20,188 bases of DNA from Thiotrichales bacterium (GCA_014763835.1 JACXUQ010000004.1:1-20188); one strand, 5' to 3'. Counted from the first letter of the stretch, positions 1 to 7,257 are shown. The notes: generated by a model from the letters alone, not told the origin. Numbers and translations: made by a program.

Positions 1-323
1 GGGGCATAGTCTTGCTGATCCTGCAGTGCATGACCGATTTCATGTGCTACCGTGGTAATCGCGGTCAGGCTGTTGCTATGCGCGTTGGCACTGGAAATGC
101 GCACCACTTTTTCGATGGGATCGTAGTGGTCGCCCGCGGTGGTTTCCTCGATGCGCACCCCTTTTAAATCGAGTTTTTTGATGAGGTGTTCGCCGAATTG
201 CAGTCCGCTGCCGGGAATATCGGGATGGGGGCGGCTGTGTTTTTGCAGGATATGTCTGGTCCACAGACTCGGTAGCGTGGTCAGAATAAACAGTAAAATA
301 AAACCGACAAGCAGAATGGCCAT
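1..323 (-). CDS. Zinc metallopeptidase, YugP-like (partial, 5' part only)
   Basis: The gene starts with ATG at 323 and runs off the left edge, so only about 107 N-terminal residues are visible. Residues 2-18 form a hydrophobic helix, which suggests a membrane anchor. The segment near residue 93 reads VAHEIGHALQ, the HExxH zinc-binding and catalytic motif. It is preceded by RISSANAHSNSLTAITT, which resembles the YugP/Pfam Zn_peptidase_2 family of membrane-associated zinc proteases. The family link comes from recall of the motif context, not from a search. The gene is on the same strand as the tat genes and follows the DUF255 gene after a gap of about 100 bp. The third zinc ligand and the C terminus lie outside the window. 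The substrate is unknown. Confidence 0.8.
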   Translation of the reverse strand, partial: MAILLVGFILLFILTTLPSLWTRHILQKHSRPHPDIPGSGLQFGEHLIKKLDLKGVRIEETTAGDHYDPIEKVVRISSANAHSNSLTAITTVAHEIGHALQDQQDYA

Positions 324-427
324 GTTATTTCGAGTGTTCGGAAAACTAGGGGTAGTTTACTGGATTGTTTGATCAAGCCGCAAAAAAGTCGCGCCAAAAA
401 CTCAACAGGCCGGGTCGGGAGTGTTTT
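324..427. other. Intergenic gap with one copy of a 23-bp repeat
   Basis: The gap between the zinc peptidase start and the stop of the DUF255 gene carries a 23-bp sequence at 396-418 that recurs exactly at 16918-16940 inside ccoS. Read on the minus strand, this copy ends in GAGTTTTT. It can pair imperfectly with AAAAACACTC just after the DUF255 stop, so it may act as a weak terminator for that gene. No gene is seen here. Confidence 0.4.
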
Positions 428-2227
428 TTAGGGCTGCGGAGTTTGCAGATAACTGGCATAAGGCAGAGGATTTTGCTGCCAGTCGGGCGGTAACAGGAGG
501 TTGGGCGACGGTTGAAAGCCTTCCAGAATGGCGGTTGGACTGGGCGTGGCGGTATCCGGCAGGGCAAGTTGGCGTTGTTGTCCCGGCAGCAGGAAATCAC
601 GGTTGCTTTGCCAACCGTGTTCATTACGGAAATCGTTTTCTAGCCATTGCTTGATGCGAGCTATCGCCGTCCGGTGTTGCGCTTCGGGCGCTATTTTCTG
701 AAGAGCATACAATCCTTGCAGCACATAGGCAAAATCATCAAGCTGTGCCCATCCGATGGGCTGGCCCTGCGCATCCAGCGCACGCGGAACCGGCTCGCGT
801 TCAAACAGCGTTAGCAGGCGTAAACTTAAGTGTTTGGCCTTTTGCAAGTAGGCGAGGTCATGGGTGACGCTGTAGGCGGTGACATAACCGCTGAGTAGCA
901 AGCCGTTCCAGCCGGGAATCAGCTTGTTGTCGCGTGGGATGGCTTGCGGTGGCGTGGTGAGATAGCGGCGAATCGCCGCCCAATGGTTCTGTGTGGGGCG
1001 CGGCAACCAGCCCAGTTCAAACGGCGAGGCCGATTGCAGTCGGTCATTAACATTCAGTTCGTTGAACAATTCGCTGGGCAATGCGCTTTTTAGTGTCTGA
1101 ATACTCCACAGATAGGCGCCGCCTTCGCGTCCCTGTGCATCCAGTGCGGACTCACTGCTCTGGAACATCCTGTTGGCTGGATCAAACAGATGGGTTTCAA
1201 GATAATTTAGGGTACGTTCTGCGGTTGCCAAGAAATCCGCACGCTGCCAGCGCTGCGCACCCAAAAAATAGAGGCGGGCGAGCTGGGCGTTGTCGTACAG
1301 CATTTTTTCAAAATGGGGAATCTGCCATTGCGGGTCCACCGTATAGCGGAAGAAACCGCCGTGCACATGGTCCTGGAGATGTTCGTTCTGCATCTGTTCA
1401 AGTGTCAGTTGCAGCCATTCGTCGAGATCGCCCAAGTCCGTTTGCTGGATAAGCGTCAACAGCAACGGTGTTTGCGGAAATTTAGAACTGCCTTGCGCCA
1501 GGCCTCCGCTTAAGGTGTCCGCTTGGGTGTGCAAGGCCGCATACAGGTGCGCTTTAAAATCGCTGTGATTCACAGTTGATGCGATGGCCGCCTGGCGGGT
1601 GTCGACGGCTTGTGCAGCCAGCTGTTCAATCAAGGGGCGTTGTGTTTGCCAGAGCTGCGTTAATTGAGTAAGGCGGTCTTTAAAGGCAGCATTGGTTAAG
1701 TAACCGAAGGCGGCAAACGGCAAGCCATGGGGGGTGAGTACCACATGCTGTGGCCAACCAGCCCGCCCGGTGGTTTGACGCGCAAATTCCAGCAGGTAAT
1801 TGTCCAGATCGGGATGGAGCTCACGGTCGAGTTTGACGGCAATAAAGGCTTGATTGACGAGTTCAGCCGCGGCGCGATCTTGATAGTTTTCCTGCTGCAT
1901 GACATGGCACCAGTGACAGGCGAAATAGCCGCTGGAGATGAGGATGGGTTTTTGCTGCTGTTGGGCAAGATGCAGAACGGCTTTTGACCAGTCGTGCCAG
2001 TGAACCGGATCGTTGGCGTGCATCGCCACATACTGGCTCGGGTGGTTTTGTAACGGCTTGGTTTGTGGGGTGAGGTTGATAGCCGCTGCGTCACTCTTGG
2101 GGCTTGGCAAAAGCCATCCAATCCATAGCAAAGCGGCAAGCCACAGCAAACCGGCTCTGGTGCTCCGGTTTGCCGAGTTCGCCGTTTTAGGCTTTGTCAC
2201 CTTTGACAGAGGTATCGTTCTGGCCAT
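428..2227 (-). CDS. DUF255 / thioredoxin-like protein (YyaL/SPATA20 family) with export-type N terminus
   Basis: A 599-residue protein of the DUF255 (Thioredox_DsbH) family. The N-terminal thioredoxin-like domain carries the family signature around residues 70-115: NDPVHWHDW, then PILISSGYFACHWCHVM with a CxxC pair at about 104/107. The rest resembles the alpha/alpha-barrel (N-acylglucosamine 2-epimerase-like) part, including GGFFRYTVDPQWQIPHFEKM and the GWNGLLLSGY segment. The biochemical role of the family is not settled. Residues 1-25 are basic, 26-40 are hydrophobic and are followed by SPKSDAAA, which looks like a signal peptide or anchor, so this copy is probably periplasmic. The ATG at 2227 overlaps the tatC 3' end by 41 bp with a poor ribosome site. 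A GTG at 2200 is an alternative. The gene is probably read through from tatC. Confidence 0.85.
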   Translation of the reverse strand: MARTIPLSKVTKPKTANSANRSTRAGLLWLAALLWIGWLLPSPKSDAAAINLTPQTKPLQNHPSQYVAMHANDPVHWHDWSKAVLHLAQQQQKPILISSGYFACHWCHVMQQENYQDRAAAELVNQAFIAVKLDRELHPDLDNYLLEFARQTTGRAGWPQHVVLTPHGLPFAAFGYLTNAAFKDRLTQLTQLWQTQRPLIEQLAAQAVDTRQAAIASTVNHSDFKAHLYAALHTQADTLSGGLAQGSSKFPQTPLLLTLIQQTDLGDLDEWLQLTLEQMQNEHLQDHVHGGFFRYTVDPQWQIPHFEKMLYDNAQLARLYFLGAQRWQRADFLATAERTLNYLETHLFDPANRMFQSSESALDAQGREGGAYLWSIQTLKSALPSELFNELNVNDRLQSASPFELGWLPRPTQNHWAAIRRYLTTPPQAIPRDNKLIPGWNGLLLSGYVTAYSVTHDLAYLQKAKHLSLRLLTLFEREPVPRALDAQGQPIGWAQLDDFAYVLQGLYALQKIAPEAQHRTAIARIKQWLENDFRNEHGWQSNRDFLLPGQQRQLALPDTATPSPTAILEGFQPSPNLLLPPDWQQNPLPYASYLQTPQP

Positions 2228-3284
2228 TGACTTGCGCTTCTGCGGATTGTGAAGCCCCCGCATGGGGTGTTGCACCGTTTGCGCTCGTCTCTGCGGGCGG
2301 CGTGTTTTGCGGGTTTTTGGCCGCCTGTTCGGCGCGTTGACGTTCGTTGTACTCGCGATCGAGAATGTTCATCTCATTATCGATACGGTCAAATTCGGCA
2401 TCCCAGTCAAGGTCATCATTGACCTGGTCGGCATAGCGATCGTCAAATTCGTATTCGGGAGCCTGTGCAGCGGCGGAGGTTTTGGCATTGGCCGTGTCCG
2501 ATGCCTTCTCGTCAGTCTCGTCATCCGCTTCATCATCGCGAATGCCCTTACTTTTCAGTACCGTGGCACCAACCAGTACGCCAATTTCATACAACATCCA
2601 CATGGGGATGGCCAGCAGGGTTTGCGAGATGATGTCCGGCGGGGTCAGCAACATGCCGATTACAAAGGCACCGACGATAATGTAAGGTCGCGCATGCGAT
2701 AGTTTGGCCGGTGTGACCATGCCGGTCAGGATCAGCAGCACGGTGACAATGGGCACCTCAAACGCCATTCCGAAGGCAAAGAACATCTTGATGACAAAGT
2801 CCAGATAGAGGGCGATGTCGGTGGCAATGGTAACCCCTTCCGGCGCAGTGGTGGACAGAAAACCGAAAACCAACGGGAAGACCACATAATAAGCAAAGGC
2901 GCCGCCTGCATAAAACAGGAAGGAGCTGAAGAACAGGATTGGCCCAACGAGTTGGCGCTCATGGGTATAAAGCGCCGGTGCGATAAAACGCCATAGCTGG
3001 TAAAGCAGAAATGGCATGGCCAGATAGATTGCCAGCACCAGACTCAATTTGAATGGCGTCAAGAACGGTGAGGCCACCGCCGTGGCGATCATGCTGCTGC
3101 CTTCCGGCAGGAAGCGTGTCAGCGGTTCGGAGATGTAAGTGTAAATCTCATTCGCAAACGGAAACAAAATCACAAAGAAGACCAAGATGGCCAGGATACC
3201 GCGTGTTAGACTGCTTTTTAGGTCTAACAGGTGCTGCACCAGAGTCATTTCCTTATCATGCGGGGGCAAAGCGGAGTTGCTCAT
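2187..3284 (-). CDS. tatC: Sec-independent protein translocase TatC
   Basis: TatC is the polytopic receptor of the twin-arginine translocase. It binds RR signal peptides together with TatB in the inner membrane. The first ~245 residues give six membrane helices and family blocks MIATAVASPFLTPFKL, FIAPALYTHER (the glutamate near 109 matches the signal-peptide-binding glutamate of E. coli TatC), FAYYVVFPLVFGFL and GMLLTPPDIISQTLLAIP. The N-terminal block reads HLLDLKSSL where most homologues have HLxELRxRL, a conservative change. At 365 residues it is about 110 longer than usual. The extra C-terminal tail is hydrophilic and acidic (EFDDRYADQVNDDLDWDAEF) and should be cytoplasmic. The start ATG overlaps the tatB stop as ATGA, implying translational coupling. 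Confidence 0.96.
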   Translation of the reverse strand: MSNSALPPHDKEMTLVQHLLDLKSSLTRGILAILVFFVILFPFANEIYTYISEPLTRFLPEGSSMIATAVASPFLTPFKLSLVLAIYLAMPFLLYQLWRFIAPALYTHERQLVGPILFFSSFLFYAGGAFAYYVVFPLVFGFLSTTAPEGVTIATDIALYLDFVIKMFFAFGMAFEVPIVTVLLILTGMVTPAKLSHARPYIIVGAFVIGMLLTPPDIISQTLLAIPMWMLYEIGVLVGATVLKSKGIRDDEADDETDEKASDTANAKTSAAAQAPEYEFDDRYADQVNDDLDWDAEFDRIDNEMNILDREYNERQRAEQAAKNPQNTPPAETSANGATPHAGASQSAEAQVNGQNDTSVKGDKA

Positions 3285-3829
3285 GAGGATTTTGTTTCCG
3301 TAGGACGAACTTCGGGCGCGTTGTGGGCAGAGGATGCTGATGCAACGCTGGCTGACGTTTCAGCGGGCGCCGATTGGGTTGTTGATTGAGTCGCCGTTGT
3401 CGCGGAAGCGGGTGGATTTTGAGGTGCAGAACCCGGTATGCTCTCCGCTTTGGGCGGAAACTGCGGTTGTTGTGGCGCCTTCGAAAATTGACTTTGGGTC
3501 GGGGATTCGACCGGTGGCGGTGTGCCGCCGAATGAAGGGCGTGACAGACTTTCAAAGTCGATATCGTGCGCAGGCTCTTGCAAGCTGGTTTGCAAGTCTA
3601 GCTCCAACTCTTTAAGTTGCTTCTTCTCTTCTTGCATATCTACCGCCGCTTTGAGTTCGCGGACGGTGTCCTGCCATTCGTTGTCTTCTTTCATCGAATT
3701 GATGAAACGTCTGGTTTTGCCCATGAAGGAACCCAGTTTCCGGGCGACTTCAGGCATGCGTTCAGGCCCGATCACAATCAATGCGATGACCAGGACCAAT
3801 AACAGTTCGAGGAAACCGATGTCAAACAT
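3281..3829 (-). CDS. tatB: Sec-independent protein translocase subunit TatB
   Basis: A 182-residue single-span protein. Residues 1-21 form the membrane helix (MFDIGFLELLLVLVIALIVI), followed by the TatB-type hinge GPERMPEVARKLGSFMG and an amphipathic/charged helix with an EEKKQLKELELDLQ stretch. TatB partners TatC in the substrate-binding complex. The C-terminal ~80 residues are rich in proline, serine, glutamine and alanine and are low in complexity, as is common for TatB. The gene lies 76 bp downstream of tatA, with a terminator-like hairpin between them, and overlaps tatC by 4 bp. GPERMPE after the helix distinguishes it from TatA, which has FGAKRLRNVG. Confidence 0.93.
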   Translation of the reverse strand: MFDIGFLELLLVLVIALIVIGPERMPEVARKLGSFMGKTRRFINSMKEDNEWQDTVRELKAAVDMQEEKKQLKELELDLQTSLQEPAHDIDFESLSRPSFGGTPPPVESPTQSQFSKAPQQPQFPPKAESIPGSAPQNPPASATTATQSTTQSAPAETSASVASASSAHNAPEVRPTETKSS

Positions 3830-3853
3830 CGTCAGACAACCTAACTAAAACGT

Positions 3854-3889
3854 CGAAGAAAAGGCCGTATCCATTTTTAGGACACGGCC
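3854..3889 (-). terminator. Intercistronic terminator-like hairpin between tatA and tatB
   Basis: On the minus strand GGCCGTGTCC pairs with GGATACGGCC (10 bp, one G-U pair) around a TAAAAAT loop. It is followed by TTTTCTTC. It sits just after the tatA stop and before the tatB start. It would be expected to stop part of the transcription after tatA. Confidence 0.7.
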
Positions 3890-3905
3890 AACGAAACCAA
3901 GGCAA

Positions 3906-4211
3906 TTAAGCCTTGTCTTTGTTTTCGGTTTGCGCGGGTGTTGGTGAGTGGCCTTGCGCAGAAGCGTTTTGAGCAGGCTTTTGTTCAGCGGCTACGTCAA
4001 ACACGTTGTCGGCTTTCTTTTCCAGCTGTTGAGCTTGCTGTGCCTGTTGTTCAGCTTCCTCTTTTTTCTTTTCTTCTTCGTCACGCATGGCGTTTTTGAA
4101 GCCTTTGATGGCGCCGCCCAAATCGCTGCCGACGTTACGTAGACGCTTGGCACCGAAAAGAACCAGTACGATCGCCAGAATGATCAGTAATTGCCAAATG
4201 CTAATGCCCAT
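3906..4211 (-). CDS. tatA: Sec-independent protein translocase subunit TatA
   Basis: A 101-residue TatA. MGISIWQLLIILAIVLVLFG gives the short membrane helix with the conserved Phe-Gly at 19-20. The amphipathic helix AKRLRNVGSDLGGAIKGFKN follows, then a charged, glutamine-rich tail. TatA oligomers form the transport path in the inner membrane and are needed in excess over TatB and TatC. The start ATG has GGAG six bases upstream. The gene is the first of tatABC and is separated from the upstream HIT gene by a strong terminator and a likely promoter, so the tat genes can be read on their own. Many cofactor-carrying periplasmic proteins would use this system. Confidence 0.95.
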   Translation of the reverse strand: MGISIWQLLIILAIVLVLFGAKRLRNVGSDLGGAIKGFKNAMRDEEEKKKEEAEQQAQQAQQLEKKADNVFDVAAEQKPAQNASAQGHSPTPAQTENKDKA

Positions 4212-4307
4212 GTTGTACTCCGTTTATGTGTTGCTCGCCTGAACACGTTAGGATTCCGTGCTCTTTGGCTGAAAATCGTGGTTTGACCGGTTCTGTTTTA
4301 CGGTCGC

Positions 4308-4336
4308 ATATTAATGACCGCTAATAATAGCAAAAA
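4308..4336 (-). promoter_or_regulatory. Possible tatA promoter
   Basis: On the minus strand TTTTTG (4336-4331) and TAATAT (4313-4308) are separated by 17 bp, upstream of tatA. The -35 match is weak and overlaps the T-run of the upstream terminator. The -10 is flanked by CGGTC and GACCG in inverted orientation, which could be an operator. Confidence 0.35.
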
Positions 4337-4382
4337 CGCCAATGGCTTTGCACAAAAATTACTTGTGTGCCAATGGCTTTTG
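4328..4382 (-). terminator. Terminator after the his-HIT operon
   Basis: On the minus strand the 9-mer GCCATTGGC occurs twice, flanking a CACAA/TTGTG pair. Because the 9-mer is nearly self-complementary, the two copies pair with a single T-T mismatch, giving a long hairpin followed by GTTTTTGC. On the plus strand it appears as a direct repeat of GCCAATGGCTTT (4338-4349 and 4369-4380). Confidence 0.75.
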
Positions 4383-4408
4383 ATTATTGCGGTGATGCGT
4401 TGCTATTG

Positions 4409-4729
4409 TCAGTTTCCAAGCAGATGGATGTGGACGTGAAAAACTTCCTGTCCGCCTGCTACGCCGGTATTGATCTGGGTTTTAAAGCCTTCCAAGTTCT
4501 GTGATTGCGCCAGTTGTGGCAGCAATAGCATCATGTGCCCCATGAGATCACGGTCTTCCGGCGTCAGGTCAAACAGCGTGGGGATTTCCTTTTTAGGGAT
4601 AATCAGCAGATGAACACGTGCTTTGGGATTGATGTCTTTGATGACGATGCACTTTTCGTCTTCATAGACAATGGACGCAGGTATCTGGCGCTCGATGATC
4701 TTGGTAAAAATGCTGCTGTCAGCGTTCAT
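4409..4729 (-). CDS. HIT-family nucleotide-binding protein (HinT-like), short C terminus
   Basis: A 106-residue histidine-triad protein. SIFTKIIERQIPASIVYEDE is the typical N terminus, HLLIIPKKEIPTL the central strand, INTGVAGGQEVFHVHIHLLG the C-terminal block with the HxHxH triad. HinT enzymes hydrolyse purine nucleoside phosphoramidates in the cytoplasm. The protein ends LLGN directly after the triad, whereas HinT proteins usually continue with roughly eight more residues (GR.L.WPPG type), so it looks clipped. The gene follows hisE by 11 bp and is followed by a strong terminator, so it is the last gene of the his transcript. This his-HIT-tat order is common in proteobacteria. Confidence 0.9.
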   Translation of the reverse strand: MNADSSIFTKIIERQIPASIVYEDEKCIVIKDINPKARVHLLIIPKKEIPTLFDLTPEDRDLMGHMMLLLPQLAQSQNLEGFKTQINTGVAGGQEVFHVHIHLLGN

Positions 4730-4740
4730 GCACAGGCTCC

Positions 4741-5070
4741 TTATTTTGAGCGGTTGGCTTTTTCTTCATGGCCGGATAGGCCGAAGCGTCTTTGTAGTTC
4801 TTGCGTAATGTCCTGGCTGGACAGCCCTTGTGAGGCAAGCAGAACCAGGGTATGAAACCACAGGTCGGTGATTTCATACACTAAATGGGCTGTGTCGCCG
4901 TTGTGTTCAAGATCTTTGGCGGCCATGATGGTCTCCGCAGACTCTTCGGCGATTTTTTTGAGAATCTTTTCGATGCCCTTATCGTATAGGCTGGCAACAT
5001 AGGATTGGCTTGGATCATCCAGTTTGCGTGCTTTGAGCACTTGGTCGAGCTGTTTGAGAATGTCGCTCAT
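4741..5070 (-). CDS. hisE: Phosphoribosyl-ATP pyrophosphatase
   Basis: A 109-residue all-helical enzyme of the MazG-like fold. HisE removes pyrophosphate from phosphoribosyl-ATP, the second step of histidine synthesis. Recognisable segments are SYVASLYDKGIEKILKKIAEESAET, with the acidic metal-binding helix EESAE, and AAKDLEHNGDTAHLVYEITDLWFHTLVLLA. It is a stand-alone HisE, not a HisIE fusion. The ATG overlaps the hisF stop by 4 bp, so the two genes are translationally coupled. hisI, which often sits between hisF and hisE, is absent here. Confidence 0.95.
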   Translation of the reverse strand: MSDILKQLDQVLKARKLDDPSQSYVASLYDKGIEKILKKIAEESAETIMAAKDLEHNGDTAHLVYEITDLWFHTLVLLASQGLSSQDITQELQRRFGLSGHEEKANRSK

Positions 5071-5840
5071 AGACGCACCTCGATACCTTGGGCTTGCATG
5101 GCCTCTTTGGCTTCTTGCACCGTGTATTCACCAAAGTGGAAAATGCTCGCGGCAAGAACGGCTTCTGCACCGCCTTGCTTAACGCCGTCAACCAGGTGCT
5201 GCAGGTTGCCGACGCCGCCGGAGGCGATCACCGGGATTTTGACGCGGCGGGTGATTTCGTGCATCAGTTGCAGGTCAAAGCCGCTTTTGGTTCCGTCGCG
5301 GTCCATACTGGTAATCAGCAGTTCGCCGGCGCCCAGAGTTTCCATCTGTTGTGCCCATTCAATGGCGTCGATGCCGGTTTCCTTGCGGCCGCCGTGGGTG
5401 AATATCTCCCATCTGTCGGCCTCACCCGGCCTGCTGACTTTTTTGGCATCGATTGCAACGACAATGCATTGCGAACCGAAGGTGTCGCAGGCTTCTTTGA
5501 CAAAACCGGGGTTCACGATGGCGGCAGAGTTGATGGAGACTTTGTCTGCCCCGGCATTGAGCATGCGGCGGATGTCTTCCAGGCAGCGGATGCCGCCGCC
5601 GACGGTCAACGGAATGAATACCTGGCTGGCGACTTCCTCAACCACATGCACCATGGTGTCGCGCTCGTGCGCAGTGGCGGTGATGTCCAAAAAGGTGATT
5701 TCGTCGGCGCCTTGCAGGTCGTAGCGCTTGGCGATTTCGACCGGGTCGCCGGCGTCGCGGATGTCGACAAACTGCACGCCTTTGACGACGCGGCCGTTAT
5801 CCACGTCCAAACAGGGAATAATGCGTTTCGCTAAACTCAT
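5067..5840 (-). CDS. hisF: Imidazole glycerol phosphate synthase, cyclase subunit HisF
   Basis: A 257-residue (beta/alpha)8 barrel. With HisH it converts PRFAR and ammonia to imidazole glycerol phosphate and AICAR. The N terminus AKRIIPCLDVDNGRVVKG contains catalytic Asp12, and VVAIDAKKV contains the second catalytic Asp (131). Phosphate-binding loops TVGGGIR and IASGGVGN are present, and length is normal. The gene lies 9 bp after hisA and overlaps hisE by 4 bp. Nothing is missing. Confidence 0.98.
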   Translation of the reverse strand: MSLAKRIIPCLDVDNGRVVKGVQFVDIRDAGDPVEIAKRYDLQGADEITFLDITATAHERDTMVHVVEEVASQVFIPLTVGGGIRCLEDIRRMLNAGADKVSINSAAIVNPGFVKEACDTFGSQCIVVAIDAKKVSRPGEADRWEIFTHGGRKETGIDAIEWAQQMETLGAGELLITSMDRDGTKSGFDLQLMHEITRRVKIPVIASGGVGNLQHLVDGVKQGGAEAVLAASIFHFGEYTVQEAKEAMQAQGIEVRL

Positions 5841-5849
5841 GGGCGCGCC

Positions 5850-6593
5850 TTATTTAAAAGGAGAAAGTTCATCGGATAGCGCCTGGCCGGCTTTGAAATC
5901 CAGCGTGCCTTCATAGATGGCGCGGCCGGTAATGGCGCCGCTGACGCCGTCGGCTTCGATGGTGGCCAGATTGCGGATATCGTCCAGATTGGTGATGCCG
6001 CCCGAGGCGATAATCGGAATATTGACCGCCTTGGAAAGTGCCTGAGTGGCTTCGATATTAACGCCCTGCATCATGCCGTCACGACCGATGTCAGTGTAGA
6101 TGATGGCTTCCACGCCGTCGTTTTCAAACTGTTTTGCCAGCGTTTTGACCTCGAAGTCGGTGACCTCCGCCCAGCCGTTAATCGCGACCATGCCGTCTTT
6201 GGCGTCCAGACCGACCATGATATGGCCGGGGAAGGCCTGGCAGGCTTCGGCAACAAACTCCGGATTGTGAACCGCTTTGGTGCCGATGATGCAGTAGCTG
6301 ACGCCGACATTCAGGTAGGCTTCAATGGTTTTCAGGTCGCGGATGCCGCCGCCGATTTGAATCGGCAGTTCAGGATAGGCTTCACGCACTTGATATACGG
6401 CAGAGTCATTCACCGGCTTGCCGTCAAATGCGCCGTTAAGGTCAACCATGTGCAGGCGGCGTGCGCCCTGGCTGACCCAACGCTCTGCCATGGCGACGAT
6501 GTCGCCGGAGAAAACGGTGGCGTCTTCCATAATGCCTTGACGCAGGCGTACGCATTGGCCGTCTTTTAAGTCAATTGCTGGAATTAGTAGCAT
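5850..6593 (-). CDS. hisA: ProFAR isomerase HisA
   Basis: A 247-residue (beta/alpha)8 barrel that opens the ribose ring of ProFAR (Amadori rearrangement) in histidine synthesis. MLLIPAIDLKDGQCVRL has catalytic Asp8, and MVGLDAKDG has the second Asp near 130. Phosphate-binding segments QIGGGIRD and IIASGGITN are intact. The gene sits 25 bp after hisH and 9 bp before hisF, in the usual H-A-F order. It is homologous to HisF but has the HisA-type N terminus. Confidence 0.98.
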   Translation of the reverse strand: MLLIPAIDLKDGQCVRLRQGIMEDATVFSGDIVAMAERWVSQGARRLHMVDLNGAFDGKPVNDSAVYQVREAYPELPIQIGGGIRDLKTIEAYLNVGVSYCIIGTKAVHNPEFVAEACQAFPGHIMVGLDAKDGMVAINGWAEVTDFEVKTLAKQFENDGVEAIIYTDIGRDGMMQGVNIEATQALSKAVNIPIIASGGITNLDDIRNLATIEADGVSGAITGRAIYEGTLDFKAGQALSDELSPFK

Positions 6594-6618
6594 AGAGTTT
6601 ACGTCCTAGGAAATCAGA

Positions 6619-7257
6619 TCAGTGGCCGTTCCAGGCCAGGAAGTTTTTAAACAGTTGCAGACCATGTTCGGCGCTTTTTTCGGGATGCGCTTGGATGGCA
6701 AATAAGTTTTTGTGGCTCAGTGCCGAGGCAAATGTCTGACCATGAGTGGTTTCGCCGGCGATGTAAGCTTTGTTTTCCGGCTGCACAAAATAGCTGTGTA
6801 CGAAATAAAAGCGGCTATCCTGGGGGATGCTGTGCCACAAAGGATGGTCGTTGGTTTGGTGGATTTGGTTCCAGCCCATGTGCGGGATCTTGAGCTCAGG
6901 GTGGGCGGTTTCATCAAAGTGCACGACTTGGCCTTTGATAACATCCAAACAGTCAACGCCGTTGTTCTCATCGCTGTGGCTCATCAATACTTGCAGGCCC
7001 ATGCAAATGCCGAAAAAAGGCTTTTCCTTGGCAGCTTTTTGAATGGGATGAATCATGCCGGTATCCATCAGGGCTTTCATGCAGGCTTTGGCCGCGCCTT
7101 GGCCGGGAAAAATGATGGCGTCGGCGTCTTCGATTTCATGGGGGTGGCTGGTGACGATGATGCGTGTCTGTGCGTCGGCCATGTGCTCAGCCGCTTTGGA
7201 AACCGAACGCAGATTGCCCATGCCGTAGTCAACGACGGCGACGAGTTTCTGATTCAT
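6619..7257 (-). CDS. hisH: Imidazole glycerol phosphate synthase, glutamine amidotransferase subunit HisH
   Basis: A 212-residue class I glutamine amidotransferase that supplies ammonia to HisF. VAVVDYGMGNLRSV is the family N terminus. PFFGICMGLQVL holds the nucleophile Cys85, and FAIQAHPEKS holds His191 and Glu193 of the triad. FPGQGA forms the oxyanion region. The start codon overlaps the hisB stop by one base (TAATG), so translation is likely coupled. Confidence 0.97.
   Translation of the reverse strand: MNQKLVAVVDYGMGNLRSVSKAAEHMADAQTRIIVTSHPHEIEDADAIIFPGQGAAKACMKALMDTGMIHPIQKAAKEKPFFGICMGLQVLMSHSDENNGVDCLDVIKGQVVHFDETAHPELKIPHMGWNQIHQTNDHPLWHSIPQDSRFYFVHSYFVQPENKAYIAGETTHGQTFASALSHKNLFAIQAHPEKSAEHGLQLFKNFLAWNGH

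Noticed and set aside
369..376. TTGATCAA resembling FNR half-sites
   Set aside because: The half-sites have no gap between them. FNR-type proteins need about four bases between the halves.
2228..2275. Longer start for the DUF255 protein at 2275
   Set aside because: It would push the overlap with tatC to nearly 90 bp and add residues ahead of a signal-like N terminus. ATG 2227 is simpler.
4338..4380. Direct repeat of GCCAATGGCTTT as a possible attachment site or CRISPR-like unit
   Set aside because: There are only two copies, and because the core is nearly self-complementary they form a terminator hairpin with a T-run, which explains the pattern.
5005..5834. Two long open frames on the plus strand opposite hisF
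   Set aside because: hisF is a complete, well-conserved gene on the minus strand. The opposite frames have no family features and arise from its codon pattern.
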